DNA of 12,255 bases from Clostridiales bacterium (GTDB taxonomy: Bacteria; Bacillota; Clostridia; Christensenellales; Aristaeellaceae): contig SFOF01000050.1 in assembly GCA_004552515.1 (NCBI GenBank), positions 1 to 12,255 of the forward strand. Direction: 5' to 3'. The position numbers and the translations under genes were made by a program. Of this stretch, positions 1 through 7,110 are shown piece after piece; the stretch's first letter is position 1, and the number at the start of each line of letters is the position of its first letter. The notes under the pieces are model-generated. The model was given only the letters and a program-made list of their open reading frames with translations. It did not search any database and was not told where the DNA came from.

Positions 1-348
1 TTGATGAATCTCCTTGGTCAGGCGGATGGACGTTTCGACCAGATCGCGAATGATCGTCTCCACATCGCGGCCGACATAGCCCACCTCGGTGAACTTGGTC
101 GCCTCGACCTTGACGAACGGCGCGTCCACCAGCTTGGCCAGACGGCGCGCAATCTCGGTCTTGCCCACGCCGGTGGGGCCGACCATCAGGATGTTTTTCG
201 GCGTGACCTCTTCCTGCATCTCGCGGGGGAGCTGCGCGCGGCGGTAGCGGTTGCGCAGCGCCACGGCGACTGCGCGCTTGGCGTCTTCCTGACCGACGAT
301 ATAGCGGTCAAGCTCGCGCACGATTTCACGGGGCGTCAGCTGATTCAT
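1..348 (-). CDS. hslU: ATP-dependent protease ATPase subunit HslU (5' part only)
   Basis: This encodes the AAA+ unfoldase that feeds proteins to the HslV peptidase in the cytoplasm. Only the first 116 residues lie in the window; the gene continues past base 1. Visible are the N-terminal helix region with RELDRYIVGQ (residues 11-20), the Walker A motif GPTGVGKT (57-64) and the pore-loop motif GYVG (90-93) that grips substrate, all characteristic of HslU (B. subtilis CodX/ClpY). The ATG at 348-346 overlaps the hslV stop codon as ATGA, so the two subunits are translationally coupled. It is preceded by a near-ideal ribosome binding site inside the end of hslV. The identification is secure; the fate of the C-terminal part, including Walker B and the sensor residues, cannot be judged. 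Confidence 0.97.
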   Translation of the reverse strand, partial: MNQLTPREIVRELDRYIVGQEDAKRAVAVALRNRYRRAQLPREMQEEVTPKNILMVGPTGVGKTEIARRLAKLVDAPFVKVEATKFTEVGYVGRDVETIIRDLVETSIRLTKEIHQ

Positions 349-884
349 GCGTCGATCACCTCCACACGGATGTGGTCGTTGGTATAGACGCAGATCGACG
401 CGGCGATGTGCAGCGCCTTTTCGGCAATTTCGGCAGCGGTCAGAGAGGTATTTTCCAGCAGCGCGCGCGCCGCGGCCAGGGCGTAATTGCCGCCCGAGCC
501 GATGGCCAGCACGTCGTCGTCCGGCTCGATCACCTCGCCCGTGCCCGAAATCAGCATGAGATTCTCCTCATCGGCGCAGATCAGCATGGCCTCCAGCTTG
601 CGCATGGCCTTGTCCTGCCGCCATTCCATGGCCAGCTCGACCGCCGCGCGCTGAAGATTGCCCGCAAACTGCGTGAGCTTGGCCTCCAGCCGCTCGCACA
701 GCGCGAACGCGTCGGCCACCGTGCCCGCAAAGCCGGTGATCACCTGGCCGTTGAATATGCGGCGCACCTTCACCGCGCCGTTTTTCATGACGACACTCTC
801 TCCCATCGTCACCTGACCGTCGCCCGCCACGGCAATCTGTCCATTGCGGCGAACGGCGCAAATCGTTGTTCCTCGTATGCTCAT
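345..884 (-). CDS. hslV: ATP-dependent protease peptidase subunit HslV
   Basis: This is the proteasome-like peptidase that stacks as two hexameric rings and degrades proteins unfolded by HslU. The 179 residues match the family length. Recognisable blocks are AGDGQVTMG (20-28), VRRIFNGQVITGFAG (40-54), LRKLEAMLI-type core near 95-102, GTGEVIEPDDDVLAIGSGG (114-132) and ICVYTNDHI (164-172). The conserved TTI catalytic start is at residues 6-8, so five residues (MSIRG) precede it; K39 is the probable equivalent of the catalytic lysine. The start at 884 has a moderate AGAAAGG site nine bases upstream. B. subtilis CodW has a similar short extension starting with Met-Ser. A hairpin lies directly upstream of the ribosome binding site. 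The gene overlaps hslU by four bases. Confidence 0.97.
   Translation of the reverse strand: MSIRGTTICAVRRNGQIAVAGDGQVTMGESVVMKNGAVKVRRIFNGQVITGFAGTVADAFALCERLEAKLTQFAGNLQRAAVELAMEWRQDKAMRKLEAMLICADEENLMLISGTGEVIEPDDDVLAIGSGGNYALAAARALLENTSLTAAEIAEKALHIAASICVYTNDHIRVEVIDA
355..363 (-). promoter_or_regulatory. Strong ribosome binding site for hslU
   Basis: On the minus strand the bases GGAGGTGAT match the 16S rRNA anti-Shine-Dalgarno sequence over nine positions and lie about six bases upstream of the hslU ATG. The site is embedded in the last codons of hslV, as expected for a coupled pair in which both subunits are needed in similar amounts. Confidence 0.8.
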
Positions 885-900
885 GATATGTTGCCTTTCT

Positions 901-929
901 GCGAAAGCCGCTCATTGGGGCGCTTTCGC
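901..929 (-). promoter_or_regulatory. Hairpin abutting the hslV ribosome binding site
   Basis: A perfect 8-bp inverted repeat (GCGAAAGC at 922-929 and GCTTTCGC at 901-908 as read on the minus strand) encloses a 13-base loop. Its 3' arm ends immediately before the AGAAAGG ribosome binding site of hslV. There is no T-tract, so it is not a standard terminator. It may stabilise a processed hslV-hslU mRNA end or modulate translation of hslV. An overlapping alternative stem, GGGCG-AAAG-CGCCC, shares its 5' arm. The structure is seen in the sequence; the role is inferred. Confidence 0.4.
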
Positions 930-968
930 CCGTTCGAATAAAACCTCCCCGCCCGTATAATCGTCTCT

Positions 969-2282
969 TCAGGGATTATAGCGCGCAATCGCGGCCTTCA
1001 TTGCGTCCACGGCGCGCTCGCTCATGCGCTCATAGCGGAATTTCTTGCCGCGCACGCGCTCTTCAAGCGGATCGAGTATGCCGAAGTTGGCGTTCATCGG
1101 CTGGAAGTCGGCTGTCTCTGTGATCGTGTGCCGCACGAGCGCGCCCATGACGGTTGTCGTCGGCAGCTCGATTTCCTCGCGCCCCTCAAGGCGCATGGCC
1201 AGACCAATCGCCGCCGTCATGCCGCTGGCCGCCGATTCGACATAGCCCTCCACGCCGGTCATCTGTCCGGCGAAGCGGATCAGGGGATCAGCCGCAAGCG
1301 CGTAGTTTTTGCCCAGCACGCGCGGGCTGTCCAGATAGGTGTTTCGGTGCATCACGCCATAGCGCGCGTATTCGGCGTGTTCAAGGCCGGGGATCAGGCC
1401 GAACACACGCTTCTGCTCGCCCCATTTAAGGCGCGTCTGAAAGCCCACGATGTTGTACAGCGTGCCAGCTGCGTTGTCCTGACGCAGCTGCACCACGGCA
1501 AACGGCTGCTTTCCCGTGTGCGGATCGACCAGCCCGACCGGCTTGAGCGGCCCGAAGGCCAGCGTCATGCGGCCGCGTCCGGCCAGAATTTCGACGGCCA
1601 GACAGCCCTCGAACACCAGCTTTTTCTCGAAATCGTGAACCTCCGCCGTCTCTGCCGAGACAAGCGCGTCGTAAAAGGCGTAGTATTCCTGCTCGGTCAT
1701 CGGGCAGTTGATGTAATCGTCGCCCTCGCCGCGGCCATAGCGCGAGGCCTTGAACGCGCGGGTCATGTCGATCGATTCCGCCGTCACGATGGGCGCCTCC
1801 GCGTCGAAAAAGTGCAGGCTCTTCATGCCGGGCAGCTTCTCGATCGCGCCCGCCAGCGCGCCGTCGGTCAGCGGGCCTGTGGCGACGATACAGGGCGCAT
1901 CCGGGATCTCGGTCACGGCCTCGTGAACCACCTCGCAGAGCGGATGGCCACTGAGCGTTTCGGTCACGATCTGCGAAAACCGCTCGCGATCGACCGCCAG
2001 CGCGCCGCCGGCCGGAACGCGCGCTTCCTCAGCCGCGCGCAGGATCAGCGAATCAAAGAGCTTCATCTCGGCCTTGAGCAGCCCCGAGGCGTTGGTCAGA
2101 TGCTCGGCCTTGAGCGAATTGGAGCACACCAGCTCGGCAAAGCCGCCCGTCACATGAGCGGGCGTGGTCTTTTCAGGGCGCATTTCGATCAGCCGGACCG
2201 GAATACCGCGCCGCAGGAGCTGCCAGGCCGCCTCGCTGCCGGCCAGCCCCGCCCCCACGACGGTTACACGTTTATCATTCAT
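969..2282 (-). CDS. trmFO: FAD/folate-dependent tRNA (uracil-54-C5)-methyltransferase TrmFO
   Basis: TrmFO (formerly Gid) makes 5-methyluridine at position 54 of the tRNA T-loop, using methylenetetrahydrofolate as carbon donor and reduced FAD. The protein opens with a dinucleotide-binding motif, VVGAGLAGSEAAW (8-20), followed by IEMRPEKTTPAH (32-43) and ELVCSNSLK (50-58). Cys53 and Cys227 (in FEGCLAVE) match the two conserved active-site cysteines described for the B. subtilis enzyme. GFAGQMTGVEGYVESAASG-like blocks near the C-terminus are also typical. I start it at the ATG at 2282, giving 437 residues, close to the usual ~435. A longer reading frame to 2321 only adds residues read from inside topA. 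The start overlaps the topA stop by eight bases (ATGAATGA), so translation is coupled. GTG at 2285 is a possible alternative start. Confidence 0.96.
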   Translation of the reverse strand: MNDKRVTVVGAGLAGSEAAWQLLRRGIPVRLIEMRPEKTTPAHVTGGFAELVCSNSLKAEHLTNASGLLKAEMKLFDSLILRAAEEARVPAGGALAVDRERFSQIVTETLSGHPLCEVVHEAVTEIPDAPCIVATGPLTDGALAGAIEKLPGMKSLHFFDAEAPIVTAESIDMTRAFKASRYGRGEGDDYINCPMTEQEYYAFYDALVSAETAEVHDFEKKLVFEGCLAVEILAGRGRMTLAFGPLKPVGLVDPHTGKQPFAVVQLRQDNAAGTLYNIVGFQTRLKWGEQKRVFGLIPGLEHAEYARYGVMHRNTYLDSPRVLGKNYALAADPLIRFAGQMTGVEGYVESAASGMTAAIGLAMRLEGREEIELPTTTVMGALVRHTITETADFQPMNANFGILDPLEERVRGKKFRYERMSERAVDAMKAAIARYNP

Positions 2283-4386
2283 CACTCTCGTCGTTTCCTC
2301 CGCCGCTCTCCACCTCAACACGGTGGCGGCACTGCTCGTTCACGCAGACGTGCCAGACCTCGCCCTTGCGGCCGCGCTTTAAGACCATGCGCCCGCCGCA
2401 GACGGGACACTTGTCGTCCACCGGCTGCTCCCAGCTGACAAATTCGCACTCGGGATAATGCTCGCAGCCATAGAACTTGCGCCCCTTCTTGCTCATGCGC
2501 TCGATCATGCGGCCGCCGCACTCGGGGCAGGTCGCGTCGATGTACTTGAGGATGGGCATGGTGTTGTGGCAGGCCGGGAAATTCGGGCAGGCCAGGAAGC
2601 GGCCGAAGCGGCCGGTCTTGTAGACCATCATCGCACCGCACTTGTCGCACGGAATATCGGACACCTCATCGACCACCTCGACCTTTTCGATGGTGGCCTC
2701 GGCCTTGTCGAGAGACTCCTTAAACGGGCCGTAGAACTCGCTGATGACCTCGTGCCAGTCCAGCTTGCCCTCTTCAACCTCGTCCAGCTTTTCCTCCATA
2801 TCGGCGGTGAACTGGATGTTGATGATATCCGGGAAGTGCTTTTTCATCATCTCGGTGATGACCAGCCCCAGCTCGGTGGGCATGAGGCGCTTCTTTTCCC
2901 GGGAAATGTAGCCGCGCGCCATGATCGTGGTGATCGTGGGCGCATAGGTGGACGGGCGGCCGATGCCCTTGTCCTCCAGCGCGCGGATGAGTGATGCCTC
3001 GGTATAGCGGGGCGGCGGCATGGTGAATTTCTGGTCGGCCTGCACATCGGTGAGGCTGGTGGGCGCGCCCTCGGTCAGCACGGGCATACCGTCGTTTTCC
3101 TCGGCCTGCGCGTCGTCCACGCCCTCCTCATAGACCGTCGTAAAGCCCGCAAAGCGCATCCGCGAGCCGTTGGCGCGCATGAGTATGCCGTCGCCGGTGA
3201 TGTCGGCGGACAGCGTGTCGTACACGGCGGGCGTCATCTGGCTGGCGACAAAGCGCGCGTAGATCAGCTTGTAGAGCTTGTACTGATCGCGCGAAAGCGA
3301 ACCCTTGATGGAATCGGGCCTGCGCAGCACGTCGGTGGGACGGATGGCCTCATGCGCGTCCTGCGCGCTGCGGCGGCTCTTATAGTGGTTCGGCTCCTCG
3401 GGCACATAGTCCTCGCCATACGTCTCGGCGATCATGCCGCGCGCCGCGGCGATGGCCTCCTCGGACACGCGCGTGCTGTCGGTTCTGATATAGGAGACAA
3501 GGCCCTGCGTGCCCTCGCCCTCGATGTCTACGCCCTCGTAAAGCTGCTGGGCGATCTGCATGGTCTTGAGCGTCGTGAAGCCCAGCTTGCGCGAGGCCTC
3601 CTGCTGGAGGTTCGACGTGGTGAACGGCGCGGCGGGATATTTGCGCCGCTCGCCCAGACGCACCGCGCCGATGGTGAAGGCGGCCTTTTTCATGCGCGCG
3701 ACCACCGCGTCAGCTTCATCCTTGTTGTGCAGCTCGCTCTCGCCGTCGCAGGAGACGAAGCGCGTGTTGAACAGCGAGCCGTCGTCCGCCTTGAACGTGC
3801 CGCCGATCACCCAGTATTCCTCCGGCACGAACTCGTCGATTTCCCGCTCGCGGTCGCAGATCATGGCCGTGGCCACGCTCTGAACGCGGCCGGCGCTCAG
3901 GCCCTTATGCACCTTCGACCAGAGCAGCGGGCTGATCTTATAGCCCACCAGACGGTCGAGCACGCGGCGCGCCTGCTGCGCGTTGACCAGATCCATATCG
4001 ATCGGACGGCTCGACTTGATGGCCGTCTTGACCGCCTTGTTGGTGATTTCAAAAAATTCTACGCGGCAGGCCTCCTCGGCCTTGATGTTCAGCACGTTCG
4101 CCAGATGCCAGGATATGGCCTCTCCCTCGCGGTCCGGGTCGGTTGCGAGATAGATCTTGGTGGCGTTCCTGGCCTCGCGGCGGATTCTGTCCAGAATCTC
4201 GCCGCGCCCGCGGATGGTGATATACTTCGGCTCGAAGCCGTTGTCTATGTCAACGCCGATCTGCGACTTGGGCAGATCGCGAACGTGTCCGTTCGAGGCC
4301 TCCACCTTGTAGCCCCGCCCCAGGAATTTGCCGATGGTATGCGCCTTCGCCGGCGACTCGACGATTACGAGCTTGTGCGTCGTCAT
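2275..4386 (-). CDS. topA: DNA topoisomerase I (type IA)
   Basis: This enzyme relaxes negative supercoils by transiently cutting one DNA strand through a phosphotyrosine. The 703 residues begin with the TOPRIM domain: KLVIVESPAKA with Glu10, and the acidic cluster TDPDREGE (82-89) with Asp83, Asp85 and Glu87 for Mg2+. The active-site tyrosine is Tyr299 in SYIRTDSTR, with Arg301 beside it. Further type IA blocks are LSAGRVQSVA (163-172), DAHEAIRPT (343-351) and GIGRPSTYA (474-482). The tail carries three four-cysteine zinc ribbons (C580/583/600/606, C620/623/641/647, C660/663/681/686) for DNA and RNA polymerase contacts, followed by a short acidic end. GGAGGGG (4398-4404) lies 11 bases upstream, a little far but convincing. 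It follows dprA by 50 bases and overlaps trmFO, the standard Firmicutes order. Confidence 0.98.
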   Translation of the reverse strand: MTTHKLVIVESPAKAHTIGKFLGRGYKVEASNGHVRDLPKSQIGVDIDNGFEPKYITIRGRGEILDRIRREARNATKIYLATDPDREGEAISWHLANVLNIKAEEACRVEFFEITNKAVKTAIKSSRPIDMDLVNAQQARRVLDRLVGYKISPLLWSKVHKGLSAGRVQSVATAMICDREREIDEFVPEEYWVIGGTFKADDGSLFNTRFVSCDGESELHNKDEADAVVARMKKAAFTIGAVRLGERRKYPAAPFTTSNLQQEASRKLGFTTLKTMQIAQQLYEGVDIEGEGTQGLVSYIRTDSTRVSEEAIAAARGMIAETYGEDYVPEEPNHYKSRRSAQDAHEAIRPTDVLRRPDSIKGSLSRDQYKLYKLIYARFVASQMTPAVYDTLSADITGDGILMRANGSRMRFAGFTTVYEEGVDDAQAEENDGMPVLTEGAPTSLTDVQADQKFTMPPPRYTEASLIRALEDKGIGRPSTYAPTITTIMARGYISREKKRLMPTELGLVITEMMKKHFPDIINIQFTADMEEKLDEVEEGKLDWHEVISEFYGPFKESLDKAEATIEKVEVVDEVSDIPCDKCGAMMVYKTGRFGRFLACPNFPACHNTMPILKYIDATCPECGGRMIERMSKKGRKFYGCEHYPECEFVSWEQPVDDKCPVCGGRMVLKRGRKGEVWHVCVNEQCRHRVEVESGGGNDESDE

Positions 4387-4436
4387 GAATTAAACTACCC
4401 CTCCGTTATGGCGTTCGGTTTCGCTCTGCGCGGCCC

Positions 4437-5534
4437 TCAGACGATTGCGCGATACATTTTACCGGCCGCCTGTCTTATTATTCCCTGCATTTCAAGGATT
4501 GTCAAGAGTGAATTTAGGCTTGAAACGTCCATTTTCATGGCATTTGCCAGCTCATCGAAGGATTTTTCTTCATATTTTAACATTTCAACGAGCTTGAGCG
4601 ACGGCCCGTCCAGCTCCGGCATATCGCCCGCCGCCTTTTCGAACGGGGCCGCGCGCCAGCCGTAATAGTCGGTGATCTGCCGCGCGCCCAGACAGATCTG
4701 CGCGCCCTCGAGCAGCAGATGGTTCGTGCCCTCATAGGAGGCGGCGTACACCGAGCCGGGCACGGCGAAGCGCGGTCGGCGCTGGTCGCGGGCATAGCGC
4801 ATGGTGATCATCGCGCCCGAACGCAGCGTGCCCTCGCCCATCAGCACCCCGTCCGACAGGCCGGATATGATGCGGTTGCGCCGCGGAAAGGTGTGATCGG
4901 CCGGCGGATAGCCCGGCGGATATTCGGCCAGCAGCGCGCCGCCCTCATCGACGATGCGCGCGGCCAGCTCTCTGTTCTCCGGCGGATAGACGATGTCCGG
5001 CCCGCTGCCCAGCACGGCCAGCGTCGGCGCGCCGCCCTCGAGGCAGCCCATGTGCGCGTGCGTATCGATGCCCGCCGCCAGCCCGGAGACGATGCTGACG
5101 CCGGCCCTGGCCAGATCATTCGCGACAGTCTGTACAAATCGCGCGCCGTCCACTGTCGCCTTGCGCGAGCCGACGATGGCGAACGCCTTCTCGGGATTGA
5201 GAGCAGCGCGATCGCCGCGCAGATAGATCGTGGGCGGTGCTTCCTCAATGGCGCGCAGCCGGTCCGGATAGTCCTCATCCAGCTGCGTCACGGCGACGAT
5301 ATTGCGCGTTTCCAGCCGCTCCATCAACTTGTCCATATATTCGCCGGTGCGGGCCTTCTGGAGCCGCGAAAACGTCGCCGGGCGCAGCAGTCGCCTGGCC
5401 AGAATCAGCTGATGCCAGACATATTCCGCCTCGCCGTACTCGTCCAGTAGCCTGTAAAACGACTTGCAATCCGGACACAGCGCGCTGGAGAGCCAGATCC
5501 AGTATCTCTGTTTGTCTGAATATACCATACTCAT
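4437..5534 (-). CDS. dprA: DNA-protecting/processing protein DprA (Smf)
   Basis: DprA binds single-stranded DNA entering the cell during natural transformation and loads RecA on it; many non-competent bacteria keep it. The 365-residue protein has a helical SAM-like N-terminal part (about 1-80) and a Rossmann-like core with AIVGSRKAT (119-127), SGLAAGIDTHAH (150-161), VLGSGPDIVYPPEN (174-187) and FPRRNRIISGLS (216-227). A winged-helix C-terminus (about 308-365) follows. After GLS the usual V-V-E-A stretch reads GVLMGEGTLRSGA, a mild departure. The gene starts six bases after comM. GAGGG at 5538-5542 is only three bases from the ATG at 5534 but nine from a second in-frame ATG at 5528, so the true start may be Met3. 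Function is firm; the exact start is not. Confidence 0.96.
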   Translation of the reverse strand: MSMVYSDKQRYWIWLSSALCPDCKSFYRLLDEYGEAEYVWHQLILARRLLRPATFSRLQKARTGEYMDKLMERLETRNIVAVTQLDEDYPDRLRAIEEAPPTIYLRGDRAALNPEKAFAIVGSRKATVDGARFVQTVANDLARAGVSIVSGLAAGIDTHAHMGCLEGGAPTLAVLGSGPDIVYPPENRELAARIVDEGGALLAEYPPGYPPADHTFPRRNRIISGLSDGVLMGEGTLRSGAMITMRYARDQRRPRFAVPGSVYAASYEGTNHLLLEGAQICLGARQITDYYGWRAAPFEKAAGDMPELDGPSLKLVEMLKYEEKSFDELANAMKMDVSSLNSLLTILEMQGIIRQAAGKMYRAIV

Positions 5535-5540
5535 CCGCCC

Positions 5541-7073
5541 TCAGCCCCAGTATTTGTTGTCCAGCATCCTGTACTGAACGGCTTCCGCCACATGATTGAT
5601 CTGAATCACTTCGCTCTCGCCCATGTCCGCGATGGTGCGCGCCACCTTCAGGATGCGCGTAAAGGCGCGGTTGCTCAGCTTCATCGTCTCGCAGGCCTTC
5701 ATGAGCATCTTCTGCGCGTCCGGCTTCATGCGGCAGAACTCGGTAATGCTGCGCGCGTCCAGCCGGGCGTTGCAGGAAATGCCGCGCCCCCTGTAGCGCT
5801 CCCTCTGAACGGCGCGCGCCTTTTCCACGCGGGCGCGTACCGCCGCCGAGCTTTCCTCCAGCGTATCGTCCGAAATGCGCTCGGGCGGCACGCTCTCGAT
5901 CTCGATGTGCAGATCGATGCGGTCGAGCAGCGGGCCAGAGACGCGGTTCAGATAGCGCCGGATCTCCGCCTGAGAGCAGCGGCAGGCCTGTGTGCGCGAG
6001 CCGTAATTGCCGCACGGGCAGGGGTTCATCGAGCAGATCAGCATGAAGCTCGAAGGATAGGTTGACTGTGCGCTCACCCGCGTGATGGTCACAAAGCCGT
6101 CCTCCATGGGCTGGCGCAGCGCCTCGAGCACGTCGCGGCGGTATTCCGGCAACTCATCCAGAAACAGCACGCCGTTGTGCGCCTTGGAAATTTCGCCGGG
6201 ACTGGCGTGCGCGCCGCCACCGATCAGCGATACGGAGGAGGCCGTGTGATGCGGCGTCCTGAACGGCCGCTCGACCAGCAGCGTGCCGCCGTCCATCAGC
6301 CCCGCGGCGCTGTGGATGCGCGTCGTCTCGAGCGCCTCCTCGAAGGTCATGTCGGGCAGGATCGTGGGCATACAGCGCGCCATGAGCGTCTTGCCCGAAC
6401 CGGGCGGGCCGATCATGATGACGTTGTGCCCGCCGGCCGCGGCGATCTCCAGCGCGCGCTTGGCGCTCTTCTGCCCCTTGACAAAGCTGAAATCGACCGT
6501 GGGCGTGCGCTCGCCCAGCAGCTTTTCATAGGCCGCCGTCTCGAGCCGCTCTATCGGCCTTTCGCCCGTGAGGTGCTCGAAGGCCTCCTTCAGCGACGAG
6601 ACGGGATAGATGTTGATCCCCGATATGCAGCGCACCTCGCCGGCGTTCGCGGCCGGTATGAGGATGCTGTCCACGCGGCCGCCCTCCAGCGCGCTGATGA
6701 CCATGGGCAGCACGCCGCGCACCGACTGCACCGAGCCATCCAGCGACAATTCGCCCAGCATGGCCGTGCTTTTCAGCGCGTCGGGATTCAGCCGGCCGCC
6801 CGCCGCCAATATGCCGACGGCCAGCGGCAGATCGTAGGCCGGGCCTTCCTTCTTTTGATCGGCCGGCGCGAGATTGATGGTCACCCGCCCGTCCGGATAG
6901 GCAAAGCCGCTGTTCTTGAGCGCCGTGCGCACGCGCTCGCGCGATTCCTTCACCGCCGCGTCGGGCAGGCCGACCAGCTCGAACTGAGTAAGCCCGCCCG
7001 AGAGATTGACCTCCACGCGCACGGGATAGCCGTCGATCCCGTTCAAACCATAGCTGAGCACAACCGCAAGCAT
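5541..7073 (-). CDS. comM: YifB/ComM-family Mg-chelatase-like AAA+ ATPase
   Basis: ComM is a hexameric DNA helicase that promotes branch migration when transformed DNA is integrated (shown in Vibrio and other competent species); YifB is the E. coli homologue. The 510 residues start with a Lon-like/ChlI domain (about 1-170; GYPVRVEVNLSGGL, FELVGLPDAAVKESRERVR, INLAPAD). An AAA+ module follows with Walker A GPPGSGKT (222-229), FRTPHHTAS (271-279), Walker B VLFLDE (302-307) and LLDRIDLHIEIE (382-393). A cysteine cluster (C347, C352, C354, C364, C366) matches the family's CNPCPCG region. The C-terminal Mg-chelatase domain carries LSNRAFTRILKVARTIADM (466-484). GGAGGG (7079-7084) lies five bases before the ATG. 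The gene is 37 bases after the glycosyltransferase and six before dprA, so it is probably co-transcribed with both. Confidence 0.95.
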   Translation of the reverse strand: MLAVVLSYGLNGIDGYPVRVEVNLSGGLTQFELVGLPDAAVKESRERVRTALKNSGFAYPDGRVTINLAPADQKKEGPAYDLPLAVGILAAGGRLNPDALKSTAMLGELSLDGSVQSVRGVLPMVISALEGGRVDSILIPAANAGEVRCISGINIYPVSSLKEAFEHLTGERPIERLETAAYEKLLGERTPTVDFSFVKGQKSAKRALEIAAAGGHNVIMIGPPGSGKTLMARCMPTILPDMTFEEALETTRIHSAAGLMDGGTLLVERPFRTPHHTASSVSLIGGGAHASPGEISKAHNGVLFLDELPEYRRDVLEALRQPMEDGFVTITRVSAQSTYPSSFMLICSMNPCPCGNYGSRTQACRCSQAEIRRYLNRVSGPLLDRIDLHIEIESVPPERISDDTLEESSAAVRARVEKARAVQRERYRGRGISCNARLDARSITEFCRMKPDAQKMLMKACETMKLSNRAFTRILKVARTIADMGESEVIQINHVAEAVQYRMLDNKYWG

Positions 7074-7078
7074 ACGAT

Positions 7079-7084
7079 CCCTCC
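7079..7084 (-). promoter_or_regulatory. Ribosome binding site for comM
   Basis: GGAGGG on the minus strand, five bases before the comM ATG. Read on the minus strand, the 11-base word ATAACGGAGGG (7079-7089) is identical to the one before topA (4399-4409). The two leaders thus share more than the Shine-Dalgarno core, although the distance to the start codon differs (5 versus about 11-12 bases). Confidence 0.7.
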
Positions 7085-7110
7085 GTTATTTCAGCGCCTG
7101 TATGAGTCGA

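Noticed and set aside
978..983. Exact TATAAT on the minus strand at the end of trmFO, as a promoter for hslVU
   Set aside because: It encodes the Tyr-Asn near the TrmFO C-terminus, and no acceptable -35 box lies 16 to 18 bases upstream.
1128..2438. Long plus-strand reading frame (436 codons) opposite trmFO
   Set aside because: It is antisense to trmFO and the end of topA, rich in Arg, His and Ala as expected of a GC-rich shadow frame, and matches no family. The same holds for the long plus-strand frames at 3352-4665, 6177-7130, 7102-8760 and 8788-11016.
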